Made by a program: the position numbers and the translations under genes | The notes under the pieces: generated by a model | Database searches by the model: none | What the model was told of the DNA's origin: nothing | What the model saw: the letters and a program-made list of their open reading frames with translations, nothing else | Shown here: positions 45,893 to 56,498 of the stretch, piece after piece | How positions within the stretch are numbered: the stretch's first letter is position 1 | Layout of the letters: each line of letters starts with the position of its first letter | Source: Kalaharituber pfeilii | Taxonomy: Eukaryota; Ascomycota; Pezizomycetes; Pezizales; Pezizaceae | Length of the DNA: 64,000 nucleotides | Direction: 5' to 3' | Assembly (NCBI GenBank): GCA_015179045.1 | Contig: WHUZ01000004.1 | Coordinates: 1,302,001 to 1,366,000, forward strand

Positions 45893-46207
45893 GTAGAGAC
45901 CAATTTTAAAGGTGCGGGTCTTGATAATACAGTGCTATCCTTCGGTGTTAAGTGTACACCTCTGTCAGTTTTTCTCCTCTTGATGGCAACCCCTGGGGTG
46001 CATCACCCTAGGCGCGTCACCTCCTAGGCGCGTCACTTCTCTAGGCGCATCACTTCCCTAGGTGCGCCACCCCCCCTAGCAGTTGTATAGACCCCCGAGC
46101 GAAGCGAGTGGGGTCTCTCAGGGAGCATATGTGCAAGCGGCTGAAAGAGTATGCTCAAACTCACCAGAAAAGATTCTCGCAGTCACGATGGTGCCATTTG
46201 CTACTTC

Positions 46208-46404
46208 ATTTTTTTTTTTTTATATATCATTAATCGCATGCCGCCCTCCGGGATATGGCGATGTTTAGTTACATATGAAATAAAAGGAAAGTTAGATATA
46301 AAAGTAGAAATCCCCAGAAACTCCTATGTGAAGGGGAAGTGAGAATAACAACAATGACAATACCAGATACAAGTAGAGATCCCTGGAAAGTCCTGTGTCA
46401 AGGG
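46208..46404 (-). mobile_element. LINE-B 3' UTR insertion, right arm
   Basis: Mirror of 32929-33125; flanked by TTTGCTACTTC at 46197-46207 and 46405-46415. Confidence 0.85.
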
Positions 46405-46646
46405 TTTGCTACTTCGTGACAGCACTGCAGAGCCCCTAACGCCGGTTGCAAGCTCTGCCTCAGCTCCCCTACATGCTCTGCCCCCATTGCGAGCGTAGCG
46501 AGCGGGCATTCTCTCGTAGTCATGTACTGTATATATTCGTGTAACGAGAGAAATGCTATTCCTGTTTTGAGCGCTTATCGATAAGCTGGTTTTACTTTGC
46601 TGACGTAACCTTGCATACAGGCTACCTAGGATTGGATAGCTGTATC

Positions 46647-46704
46647 TTTTTTTTTTTTTTTTTTATCACGTGACCCCGCATGCAGCTGTTCGCCCAGGCA
46701 GGGC
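46647..46704 (-). mobile_element. uSINE
   Basis: T-run, ATCACGTGACCCCGCATGCA, GCTGTTCGCCCAGGCAGGGC; exact 10-bp duplications TAGCTGTATC at 46637-46646 and 46705-46714. Confidence 0.9.
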
Positions 46705-46870
46705 TAGCTGTATCATAAGCCTGGGACCAGGCGTTTAGTGCTAGAGCATACTAGTACGTGCTGGCAGATGTATTAGAGGGATTTTGCAACCCTGCCGGCC
46801 TTAATTCTGTGGACTTGTTGCGACAGCAACGGAGCTGAATTGGTTAGATACCGACATGGGTCCCTGGCCT

Positions 46871-46935
46871 AGAATTAAGACCGCGCTAACAGAGTGGTCT
46901 TAATAAGGCCACTCTGTTAGCGCGGTCTTAATTCT
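46871..46935. repeat. perfect hairpin, 27-bp arms
   Basis: Arms AGAATTAAGACCGCGCTAAC-type (46871-46897) and the exact complement (46909-46935) surround an 11-base loop. It lies near the left end of the surrounding TIR element. Confidence 0.95.
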
Positions 46936-47133
46936 GAAGAGACCACAACAAACAACCACAAGAGGGCAAGTTTATCATGAGGAACCCTGGAGTACGCTAG
47001 TAATATAAAAAAATTTATCAAACATATCAAACAAGATCAAACAAGTCCCAAGTGTACAATCAGTTCTGCTATCTCAGCTGGTGTGAATCGGAGATATTCG
47101 AGCAATATCACTCCAACCACTTGATAATAGTGT

Positions 47134-47307
47134 CTATGAATACTGCTCATATGGTATCGGAGGCCGGTAACGAGGAGTTACAGTAGACACATTGCGACGC
47201 CGTTCAAGTTCAAACTTCATACTCAGGAGTATTGCTTGAAAATACCCCATTATGACTAATCCAAGAGCAATCTGGCGTTTGCGTTGGCGTTCAAGTTGGG
47301 TATCCAT
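47134..47307 (-). CDS. short hydrophobic ORF inside TIR element (57 aa)
   Basis: On the minus strand an ATG frame encodes a charged start (DTQLERQRKRQ), a hydrophobic stretch (IALGLVIMGYFQAILLS), a basic ELERRRN segment and a Pro/Tyr-rich tail ending EQYS. One base shift after the stop opens a further stretch reading VILLEYLRFTPAEIAELIVH, so the original protein may have been longer. I do not recognise it. The membrane-like N-terminus recalls, but is not clearly homologous to, the array gene family. It may be a remnant of the element's own protein. Confidence 0.25.
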   Translation of the reverse strand: MDTQLERQRKRQIALGLVIMGYFQAILLSMKFELERRRNVSTVTPRYRPPIPYEQYS

Positions 47308-47525
47308 AGTGAACTTGATGATGATGAGGATGAAGTGAGGTTCCTACGTCACGTGGAGTTCTAAATTTCATGCGCTGGGGTTCTGGACCGTTCTTGTACA
47401 GTTTGGGGTTACTTCGTCTTACCCTTGTTGATTTGAAATAAGTCCTGCTAGGGTTATGTACAGCGTTGCAAAATCCCTCTATTACTTAAGCTTTATTTCT
47501 ATATCCTCGCTTACATAACGCATAT

Positions 47526-47589
47526 TTTTTTTTTTTTTTAATTCACGTAACCCCGCATACAGGCTACCAGCCTATGGCAGGGATCCATA
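47526..47589 (-). mobile_element. uSINE, variant
   Basis: T-run, AATTCACGTAACCCCGCATA, CAGGCTACCAGCCTATGGCAGGG; duplications ACATAACGCATAT at 47513-47525 and 47590-47602. The 5' part differs from the consensus (CTATGGCAGGGATCC). Confidence 0.85.
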
Positions 47590-48073
47590 ACATAACGCAT
47601 ATGCTTAGACACCTCGATAGCAACACGCACTCAGCGCCTGGTCCGAAGCAAGGATAGCTGTTGAGGCATTCGAAACGCTTCTTCTTTACCATCTACAAAC
47701 TGAATGCTCACAATACCTAAGAGCTCCAGGACATCTTAGGGAAAGCGAAAAAAACGGAATTGAAAGTCTGCAGATTGAAAGAAAGGCACAATAAGCTCAG
47801 CAGAAGATCACAGTTTTTTTTAATTACCCAAAGACATATAAATCCGCCCCCCTTCTCTTCACCTGTAGCTCCTCCTTCATACGCATGTCTCTCTTCACCT
47901 ATAAGCCCCCCCTTCTCCTCCTCCTTTACCCTACCCCCCTTCAACTGTAAGCTACTCACATCATACCTGCTCTTACCTACCTCCTTTTATATAAACTCTG
48001 CTTACTACTTTTGTACCTACTTCCGCGTGTATTTTAGTATCTCTTAATATAAGAATATTACCCCGCCACCAAA

Positions 48074-48451
48074 TAGTGAGCGGCACGAGCCGAGCCAGCT
48101 CGAGCTCAAACGAGCCAAGATCATGCTTGTGTTTTTCTTGACAGCTCGCTAAAATGCTTAGCCAGTGCAAGGTTTCATAAACTGTAAATACCTAATATAG
48201 TAAAAATTAGAGACTTGGAGCTCATTCTGACCTACCAACAACTTCGAAATGCACAATTTAGCTGATAGTAGTGAGAAAGATGAAAATTTAGCTTAGTTTA
48301 GTTTAGTTTGTCAATATTATGTATATAATCGCCCTGCCATGGCGAACAGCTGCACGCGGGGTCACGTGACAAAAAAAAAAAAAAAAGTATATAATCAATC
48401 CAGGCTCGAGCCGAGCTCACTTACTCACGAGCTAGCTCGTGCCGCTCACTA
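48074..48451. mobile_element. hAT-type MITE, 378 bp, with nested uSINE
   Basis: Ends TAGTGAGCGGCACGAGC and GCTCGTGCCGCTCACTA are perfect inverted repeats, followed inside by GAGCCGAGC/GCTC-rich subterminal sequence. Exact 8-bp duplications CCACCAAA (48066-48073, 48452-48459) support the hAT superfamily. No transposase is present. Confidence 0.85.
48331..48386 (+). mobile_element. uSINE inside the hAT MITE
   Basis: GCCCTGCCATGGCGAACAGC start, GGGGTCACGTGAC and A16; exact 10-bp duplications GTATATAATC at 48321-48330 and 48387-48396. One of the cleanest copies. Confidence 0.95.
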
Positions 48452-48775
48452 CCACCAAAGGGTATGCTTGTAACGGAAGTATGTTAGTATAATGTATCTA
48501 TATTGTGTTCATCCCCTTTATTGGTACAGTTAGCAAATACCGGCATCTGCACGTTTGCACCGCTTGTTGCTTGTATCAGTCATTGGAAATGAAAGAAAAG
48601 AGAGCGTCTCGCAACAATACTCAAATGGCCTCCATATTGTTGGTTGAACAATACAATTTCTTCCCCACGCCCGTATCTTCAATACTCATGAAACGGAACA
48701 GCTGACGCAGGTGATTCAACATTCCTTGCAACCTTTACGATGTATCCTCTTCATTGTGGCAAGGCTTTGAAGTTG

Positions 48776-49539
48776 TATGGTGGAGTGCACCTATAAGGGA
48801 CCACTTGTTACATTCCGTCGCGCGCTGACTAATACACCTATTTCTTTTTTTTTTTTTTTTTTTTTGTTAGGTGTGGGGGGGGGGGGGGGAGAGGGGGGGG
48901 GTACCCTAGCCATAGGCTCCCCAGTTGGCCTCTGTCCGCTTTCTGGCACCGTCAGGCCCCGGCCACAATACACTCACATTTGGCATCTCATCTTTGCAAT
49001 AGAGAGATTGGACAACCTGGAGCTCATGGGCATTTGGTATTATTCTATCAGTATTTTATTGTGAGCTAAACTCTAATGAATTTTTTTGGGGCAGCTGCAA
49101 AATGCTATACTAATGATCATTGTGAGTATAACTTCAAAGCATTATGATTGACGATTCCATGCAGCCTTGAGTCTGTTTCCGATATGGCAATCATTTTGTA
49201 TAAATGTTTACCTATTATGCATGCATATCGCTATGGTAGTGACAAAGGAATATGTGGATCATTTCCAAATAGAGTAAGGATTTCCTGTACTAGTACTGAT
49301 CTAGCATTCTTGGCACGTTGCATTTTTCAGCTCTCCCATACAAAGTGCCTCCTTTTCAATCTGCTTCTACATACTCGTTAATTTTTTTTTTTTTTTTGAT
49401 AGAGGACATTAAAATGTAGAGCAGACAAAATACTACGTATTAATGTCCTTTAGGTTTGAATCAGATGTGGTTTGATAATATAGTAGCACTTCAAACGTTG
49501 TGGCTATAAGTGGTCCCTTATAGGTGCACTCCACCATAC
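48776..49539. mobile_element. TIR element, 764 bp, TA-flanked
   Basis: Perfect 31-bp ends starting TATGGTGGAGTGCACCTATA (48776) and mirrored at 49539. The interior includes a T-run followed by a G-rich stretch (48842-48900) and a T-run near 49382-49397; no transposase frame. It belongs to the same family as 26891-27700. TA at both borders suggests a Tc1/mariner-type target duplication. Confidence 0.8.
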
Positions 49540-50630
49540 AGTGGTAACAGGCGAGGAATTGTGACGCGCTCAAAGTGGATACTTGGCATTTGCAGGGGTG
49601 TGTCAACTACCTTATATGGTAGTATACCAACCCAATCAGGATGCTTGGCGTCAACGCATTCCCTGTAACCTCCACAACTGGAATACCGAATGGTACCCTT
49701 CCGGATATCACTGCATGTAAAGGTAACACCCACAGATTTTGCTTAGAGCAGGAAAAATACTTGGAGTACAACTGGTAATAATTATACTATGAATAATTAT
49801 GTATGTAGTTATGAACATAATATTCTTAACCGATAGAAATCTAGAAGCGGAGCAATTAAATTGATTACATCGTCGTCATTATGGTGTAGTTATGGTGTAG
49901 TGAGTAGGGTGACTTATCTACAGCTGGCAGCAGCACAGTATTCTTCTATTATATGCATTCTACCGATATTACGCATAACCGGAATATTGCGCAACGTCGT
50001 ATAAGCGAAAAAAGATTATTACAGATTACTGCGTGACCCCTGCATGCGCAAAGGATTGGCAAAACGCACGCTTACCAAATTTAGAAATTGGGCTCGTGGT
50101 GGGCTCGAGAGAGGAGTCTTGTTCGTCCGTTTGGCAATTGGTGGAGGACACATTCAAGTAGTTGAGTACTGCAGAGTGGCGGAGAGTCTGGGGAATTATG
50201 CAGCGCCAATGTACTGATGTGCAGATACTGAAATACGCATTACCATTGGCTCGGAAGTATGCGCTGCGCTAATCATCTAGCAAACCCCATCTACAGAGGT
50301 ATATTTCCAAAGTGGTTGGAACTGTGATCTCTTCGCTCTAATGTATGGAGTGCAGTCAAACTGGCTAGCTATGCCAAATTCAGGCTCTGAGGGACCTTGC
50401 GATTAGTGTTTCATGTGGAACCAAGATATTTTCATCCAATCGGCTTGCAGTTGTGAGCTGCAGCTTGTTGCCATACCCCTCACATGCATCCCTGCACCAT
50501 CTTGGTTGTAAGAAGGTGGGAGTAATGCACGGATGGGAATCAGTATTTGGGTTAATGGGAATTTTTGGCATCCCCAGAGTGCGGGGCAAGGCTCCCCAAG
50601 CAGGTTGTCTTGGCACAGCCGTCATTCGGT
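49540..50630 (+). other. no feature recognised
   Basis: Unique sequence between the last TIR element and the segmental duplication. There is no repeated block, hairpin or convincing frame. Confidence 0.4.
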
Positions 50631-50858
50631 ATGCACCTGAGTGCACAAGGCCAGGCGCACAGACGCCGCGATCTCCCGCTCTGATAGGCGGGCACGCACT
50701 GCTGGCATCCCCCTTGCATCCACGCAGATCGTCTTGGCGCTACCGTGATATACTAGTGGCCGACTCTTTATCTCTGCAAGGCGGGCACGTTAGGGACAGT
50801 GTTCCTGGTACCTGGTTACGAGACTACCTGGTACCCCCAGACGCAACTATTTTTTTTT

Positions 50859-50865
50859 TATAAAT
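50859..50865 (+). promoter_or_regulatory. TATA-like box of relic gene F
   Basis: TATAAAT after a T-run, followed by the family leader (CCCACTTCCACTTTTCAACG), at the expected distance before the relic start. Confidence 0.5.
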
Positions 50866-50989
50866 CCGGCGCGTTACCTCGAAATGCTAGAGCCCACTTC
50901 CACTTTTCAACGCACCGCTACTAGCACATACTTGAACCTGCTATTATTCTACCTCGATTCGTCACCTTCATCCACCAACCTAAATAAAT

Positions 50990-51262
50990 TCCAATAATAG
51001 TCGAGACTTGTGCATTAGCATCGCTTGAGATTTTTCTCTCATTTGCATATCCAGAATAGCCCAGGAGGTGATTGAACACCAGTGGCGCCAGATACCGGCA
51101 CCGGGAATGAGGCAATGAAGTTCTCAACATTGTACCCACAGCTGCGGAAGAACTTAATGTGAAATGACATATTCCCGATCTTGCTACTCTGGTGCCAGAA
51201 AGACTCTCCTGGGATGAGAGGACGCAAGCTAGTACCCCCTTGCTGATTTTTTAACACCAAAT
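50990..51262 (+). pseudogene. array gene family, relic F
   Basis: Nucleotide similarity to the first third of the family is clear (GCATCGCTTGAGATTTTTCT, AGAATAGCCCAGGA, GAATGAGGCAATGAAG). The ATG is replaced by AATAAATTCC, several stops interrupt, and the region equivalent to the second half is missing before 51265. It is dead. In the other segmental copy this block, with its promoter, is gone: sequence passes from 148 directly to the equivalent of 51265. Confidence 0.75.
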
Positions 51263-54200
51263 AGTCATCCAAACTCAAGGTACTCATACAGGCCTGGCAC
51301 CCCACATGTTCCATGAGCAGCGCACAAACTGCCATCGCACACAAAGTCAAACCCTACAACACATGCAACCATGCCACTCTTGTATCTGAAATACTCTCCG
51401 AAGGTGATGAGACCACAAATCGGAACTCCTAACTGATTTTCACGACTCCAAACAGTGTCCTAAACACAGCGTGCCCACATTGAACTGACACTCTATGTCC
51501 TCCAGGAGCTGTTCATGAATCTCCACCATGTGCCGTTGAACTGATGACATGTGGGGAATATTGACTCTTGTGAGACTGTTACGACTATAGAACTACCAAC
51601 TAAAACGACTGTGGACAGTCCTGAACTTCAAAATCTGACATCATAAAGTATTGCTGGACGCACCACTACAAACGATTATCAGAAGCCCAAATGCACAGCA
51701 TGATATTGAATGCCACACAATATCTTCACGACAGCATAAATTCTGGAAGCAATTGGGAGAATAGGAACATGTTTAGTACTATACAATAGTCAGTGTGCTA
51801 GAGTATTCGTATATATAGATATGTACACAACCCTGAGAACTCGATTATGGATAATTGGTTGCTGTAGACAAGGGCTGGTACCACGGAAAGCTTCAGAAGT
51901 CATTTCTCACCTCTATAATTTTATTCCAATTTACGCTCCTTTTTGTTTTGCAGAATTTTTGTTGGATTTGTATTGACGTCAAACAGTAGTCTCATTAGGA
52001 TAGTCTCATTTACTTTTGGGTTCATAGGAAGTAGTAGGTCGCGTTTGGCATTTTCCTAGCCAGCGGGTCTTGGCATGAGACTAGGAAGAATATCTGAAAG
52101 AGACTGGCCATGCGGGGAAGAAATTCGTCAGCTGTTCCCATATTTGTTAATGGCATGATCTTGTATTAGTCTAGACATTGTGGGTAATATTTGGGTTCAA
52201 TATCAATGACTGTCAGCTTTGGCTATAGTTTGACGTGGGATTCAACACCGCCGTTGGAATAGACTCCAATGATACGAATACTATATATGTACGACACGAT
52301 AGGTACCCTGCGGTTTGAACGACGTTTGGTAATTTTCCCTCGACTGCTTCTCTTAGTAGAGTACAGTCTATATACGTCTAATGCCATTTTCACTACAGAG
52401 TCTTGTTACGCGCTCTTTCCTTTTTTACTCTTTTCCGTTTTTTCTTGTCGTCCCTCTCCCTCCTTTTTTATACCCTTGTTTCTGCCATGTTCATTACCAA
52501 TGGCAAGCATGGCGTAGCTACAGGAACCCTAGTAGCTGGTGCATAACGAATTGGCGGGAGGTGTGTGGTGATGCGGTACAGCGCACCTACCTTACTGTGG
52601 AGCAGGGATGGACAGAAGTCCTTTCCAATTTCTGAGATCGTCCGCCTATTGCCGACTTTCTAAATATGATCGTGGACAAGGGTTGCGGGGAGCGAGACTA
52701 GAACATGCGGGGGTGGCGGCGCAAATTTAATGTTTAGAATGCGGACCAAAACAACGGAACGCTGCAATATGCAAAGAATAAGCTTTGCAAATCGGTCGAA
52801 TAGTGTCGGCGATCGCATGAATTTGCAGACCATGATTCCAGTAAGTTGGAATATTCGCATAGATCTCGAGAAGCCTCATATATATTTTAGTTCGCGATTT
52901 ATAGCCAGCAGGTCTGTACTAGCATATGATAGTTTCAACTTAATAATTGCGAACTCGATTCAAAGGTCTGACAATGGACGAGATTTTGCAGGAAACGTCA
53001 CTTGCTGTTCTAACGCGAGTACTTCGTGCCATTGCTGACTCAACTTGGTACTCTATTTTATGATGTGCATTCTACCGTACCTTACTGCAATACAGCCAAG
53101 AAAAGACCGTCAGGATACTAGGCAAAGCCCTGCCGATCTTTCATTGTCTTATCATACACGTGCAAGACTAGTGTAATGGTTGGTTGGGGCCCTGCAAAGT
53201 GGGTTGGTACACAGGGATCGTCCCACAAGCAATTCGTTTGATACGGAGTACGGAGTACTCGCATTGGATGTGTTCCCTATTCACGGATTCACAGAAATAT
53301 TTCACAGACGAGCAAAAGAGGTTAGGTAAGGTAGAATTAAAACTGCATAGTGTAATTTGCATATCTAACCTCAACAACAAAAAATGAAATACTTCACCGC
53401 ACTTAAATATACCGAATTACACGTCTTACACAGTTCTCGTGCCTACGCTAAAATATTTCCACTCATATAGATGATGAGTTGGAAAAAGCTCTTTAATTAG
53501 TTATTTGCTTAAGTCTACTGAGCTTTCAAATCAAGCGACAACGACGAAAGCGATTTTATTTGATTCAAGCGGCAATACGAAGTGCTAAAATGTCATAGCT
53601 GTGTGAGCGATAGGTGTAGATAGTTTTGCATGCAATAATAGGCGTATAAGGTACTTACCTTTGTAGTGTGATGTGCTGACAAATTTGAGAATCTGACAGT
53701 CTGAGAATTTATTTTGTGGTTACCTAGGGTCTGGCACAGAAATTTGGACTAGGAATCTGGGTCTGTGAATCTGTACTGATCGGAAGATCCACAGCTCCAA
53801 AGCGTGGTGCAGAGCTCTCAGACATCAGCAAACCAGGGTTCCTCACAGGAATTCTGGATCTTGGCAACCGCTCAAGACTGCCTTAGCTCCCTCATTCGCC
53901 CCTGGAGTCTTATTTGGAGCCACTTGACATTACTACACAGCTGCTTACTAGCGGACCAGAAAGGTCAATTCTTGATGGCATTTAGTCTGATAATTCCTTC
54001 TGCAATGATGATGATTGCTAACAAAAGTAACCTGTGCAGAACAATACTATATAAGCTGAATTGGTTGCCGTTTTGACAGAGTTCAGCTCTACCGGTATGT
54101 ATACGGGGCTTAAGAAAAACAGTCAATGGATAACTTCCCATGGTCGCAGATTGACAGATTCACAGGCTTATCAGTACTAGATCGCCAAGAACTAGTTTCA

Positions 54201-54774
54201 ATCTCCCGTCCAGACTCAAATCTGGCTTCTCTGCCAGATTACAGACTGGTTCAAACTTTTCAAACGAACAAAAGATGTTCGGTAAGAGAGTATTAGATTG
54301 CATATCTTGTAATTTGCATATCTAGCCTCAACATCAAAAATTAATAAGTCGTCCCCTTAAATGTATGCCAAAGTACAAAAATATCTCCATTCAGACAGAT
54401 GATGAGTTGAAAGAAGCTCTCTTGTTAATTATTTGCTTGAGTCAATTAGGTCTTCAAATCAAGCGACAACTACGAAAGCGATTTTATTTGATTCAAGCAG
54501 CAATATGAAGTGCTAAAATGTCGTAGTATGTGAGCGAGAAATGTGGTTAGTTGTGCATGCAATAAAAGCGTACAAGGTACTTTACCTTTGACGTAGTGGT
54601 ACTGTCGCGTGATGTGCACAGATATTTGAGCATCTGGGGATCTGGGGATTTTTATTGTGGTGGAACGGACAGCAGATAAGAAGAAGGATGTCGGGATCAG
54701 CGGCAGGCGTCTAAGAATTCTCGCAGGGTGGCGATGCTAATCGCTCCGCCCTTCGCCAAGAAAAAACAAAGAAG

Positions 54775-55030
54775 GAAATATCTAATACTTAGTTTCAAAA
54801 GAAAAGGAAAGGAAATCTGATCAGCGACATAGAAATATCTAATACTTAGTTTGAAAAAAAAGGAAAAAGGAAATCTGGTCAGTGACATAGAAATATCTAA
54901 TACTTAGTTTGAAAAAAAAGGAAAAAGGAAATCTGGTCAGTGACATAGAAATATCTAATACTTAGTTTGATAAAAAGGAAAAAGGAAATCTGATCAGCGA
55001 CCATAGAAACATCTAATACTTATTTTTTTG
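54775..55030 (+). repeat. minisatellite, period about 57 bp, unit F
   Basis: Homologue of 5005-5260, with AAATATCTAATACTTAGTTT starting each unit. Confidence 0.8.
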
Positions 55031-55327
55031 AATTTTCAAGTTACTGTATGAGTAACAAGTCTGCGGCGGATATTTTAGGGTCTTGGCATCAGACCAAGCC
55101 TACTGTAAGGTGGACATCGAATCGCTTGAAAATTAGTTGCCTGCGTCTTTTTTAATCTTCTCAATATTTGCGGCTAGATTTCCGCCAATTGGGTTGGGAT
55201 TGAGGAAGGCTATGAATATGGAAAGTCTGTTGCGCGTGCTTTTAGCTATGAACGGTTAGCGCAATGAGCCAAATGGCAATGCATGGAGCCAGTGCAACCC
55301 ACCCATACAGAGTTGCAGGTAGTAGAT

Positions 55328-55612
55328 TAGGGTGCGGTTTCTGGTCGAGAGAGTGTGCCGTCACCAGAAGAGTGTGTAACGTAGGGGATTTGTGTGTGTG
55401 GAATTGGGGGGACTGTAACAACGGGGATTTGTGTGTGTGGTACTGTGCCTGCCCACAGTACCACACACACAAATCCCCGTTGTTACAGTCCCCCCAATTC
55501 CACACACACAAATCCCCGTTGTTACAGTCCCCCCAATTCCACACACACAAATCCCCTACGTTACACACTCTTCTGGTGACGGCACACTCTCTCGACCAGA
55601 AACCGCACCCTA
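55328..55612. repeat. large palindrome upstream of gene B
   Basis: The outer arms are the same as at 5562-6067 (TAGGGTGCGGTTTCTGG and complement). The interior is different: repeats carry GGAATTGGGGGGACTGTAAC instead of the GGGGGATGGGGGATAA type, and the centre is GTACTGTG-CCTGCC-CACAGTAC (about 55440-55461). There is about one repeat less on the left than on the right. It ends 44 bp before the TATA box. Confidence 0.9.
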
Positions 55613-55655
55613 CATACGGACAATTTACAAACTCCAGACACAATTCTTGTCTCAT

Positions 55656-55662
55656 TATAAAA
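55656..55662 (+). promoter_or_regulatory. TATA box of gene B
   Basis: TATAAAACCACCATG, 135 bp before the start codon, with a leader identical in layout to copy A. Confidence 0.75.
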
Positions 55663-55790
55663 CCACCATGCCATTCCCTCGAAATGCGCTCCAGTCCCAC
55701 TTTCAACGGTGAAGAAGCTCATGCGAATATTTACTCAAAGTTCCCATTAATCCTCCTCAACCTTTGCTCACAACCTCCATCTCCATCTAA

Positions 55791-56498
55791 ATGAACTCCA
55801 ACGATGATCCAGACATGTACATCAGTATCGCTCGAGATTTTTCCATTGGCATGGTTCTGGTCCTTTTGTGCTTACACAGAATAGCTCAGGACATGAATGA
55901 ACGCCAGCAGCGCCCGACACCAACACCACCGGAAATGGGTAATGAAGTCCTCAATGCATCTGTGGGTGCAGAAGAACTCGACCCACAACCCAATACTCCT
56001 ACCCATGCTACTCCAGAGCCAGAAATCCTTTCTGGAGTTCACGGCAACAGAAGTCAGAACCCCCGCACCAACTGTCCACCACTCCCAACTGTACTCCGAA
56101 CACATGGTAGCCATGCTTATTTGGCACCCCATGTCTTCCATGAAATGCCTGCACCACAAAACCCTAGAGGCCACCAGGACGCATCAGGCCACATCCCATC
56201 GACATATGCTGCTTTGAGGTCACCAAATGAGAGTGTCAACAGAGATATGGTGAGCCAGCAAGAACCTGCTGAACTGACGGGAGTCGAGAGTACACAAGGT
56301 TGTGGAAATACAATGCCGCCGGTGGAGCTTCCATCCGAAACGAATTCACAGGATACCAAAATTCAAGTTTTGATGCGAGGAGGCATTCCCGGAGGGACTG
56401 CCGGTGACACCAGGAAGACCAAACTGAAAACCAAACTGAAAACTTCGTATCAGAAGCTGCATCATTTCCTCCGCCAGCGTAAATCCCAGTCGAAGTAA
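55791..56498 (+). CDS. array gene family, copy B (235 aa, intact)
   Basis: This is the best-preserved member. The start is chosen because CTAAATGA and the following DPDMYISIARDFSIGMVLVL are conserved in A, C and D at a fixed distance from a TATA box. The product has an acidic N-terminal 10 residues, a short hydrophobic segment at about 19-29, a polar middle rich in Pro, Asn, Thr and His (motifs PEMGNEVLN, APHVFHEMPAPQ, GHIPSTYAAL, MPPVELPSETNS), and a Lys/Arg-rich end (TRKTKLKTKLKTSYQKL, then RQRKSQSK). No signal-peptide cleavage pattern, catalytic motif or known domain is visible to me. It shares a full-length frame with copy E (230 aa) despite considerable divergence, which supports a real protein. 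Function is unknown; a membrane- or nucleic-acid-associated role would be speculation from the hydrophobic and basic ends. Confidence 0.65.
   Translation: MNSNDDPDMYISIARDFSIGMVLVLLCLHRIAQDMNERQQRPTPTPPEMGNEVLNASVGAEELDPQPNTPTHATPEPEILSGVHGNRSQNPRTNCPPLPTVLRTHGSHAYLAPHVFHEMPAPQNPRGHQDASGHIPSTYAALRSPNESVNRDMVSQQEPAELTGVESTQGCGNTMPPVELPSETNSQDTKIQVLMRGGIPGGTAGDTRKTKLKTKLKTSYQKLHHFLRQRKSQSK

Larger units (their letters stand above)
43571..46518 (-). repeat. large inverted repeat, right arm (2948 bp)
   Basis: Reverse complement of 32813-35762. Positions in the two arms add to 79331-79333 throughout, showing at most a couple of net indels over nearly 3 kb. The outer end GCATTCTCTCGTA is followed by GTCATG; the inner end starts GTCTATATAGTACTGAGAT. 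Confidence 0.9.
46771..47484. mobile_element. TIR element, about 714 bp, with internal hairpin
   Basis: Ends TATTAGAGGGATTTTGCAAC (46771-46790) and GTTGCAAAATCCCTCTATTA (47465-47484) are inverted repeats with one mismatch in 20. The interior contains a perfect 27-bp-arm hairpin (46871-46935) and a short frame on the minus strand. The target duplication is ambiguous (TA or TTA), so I leave the superfamily open. Confidence 0.65.
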
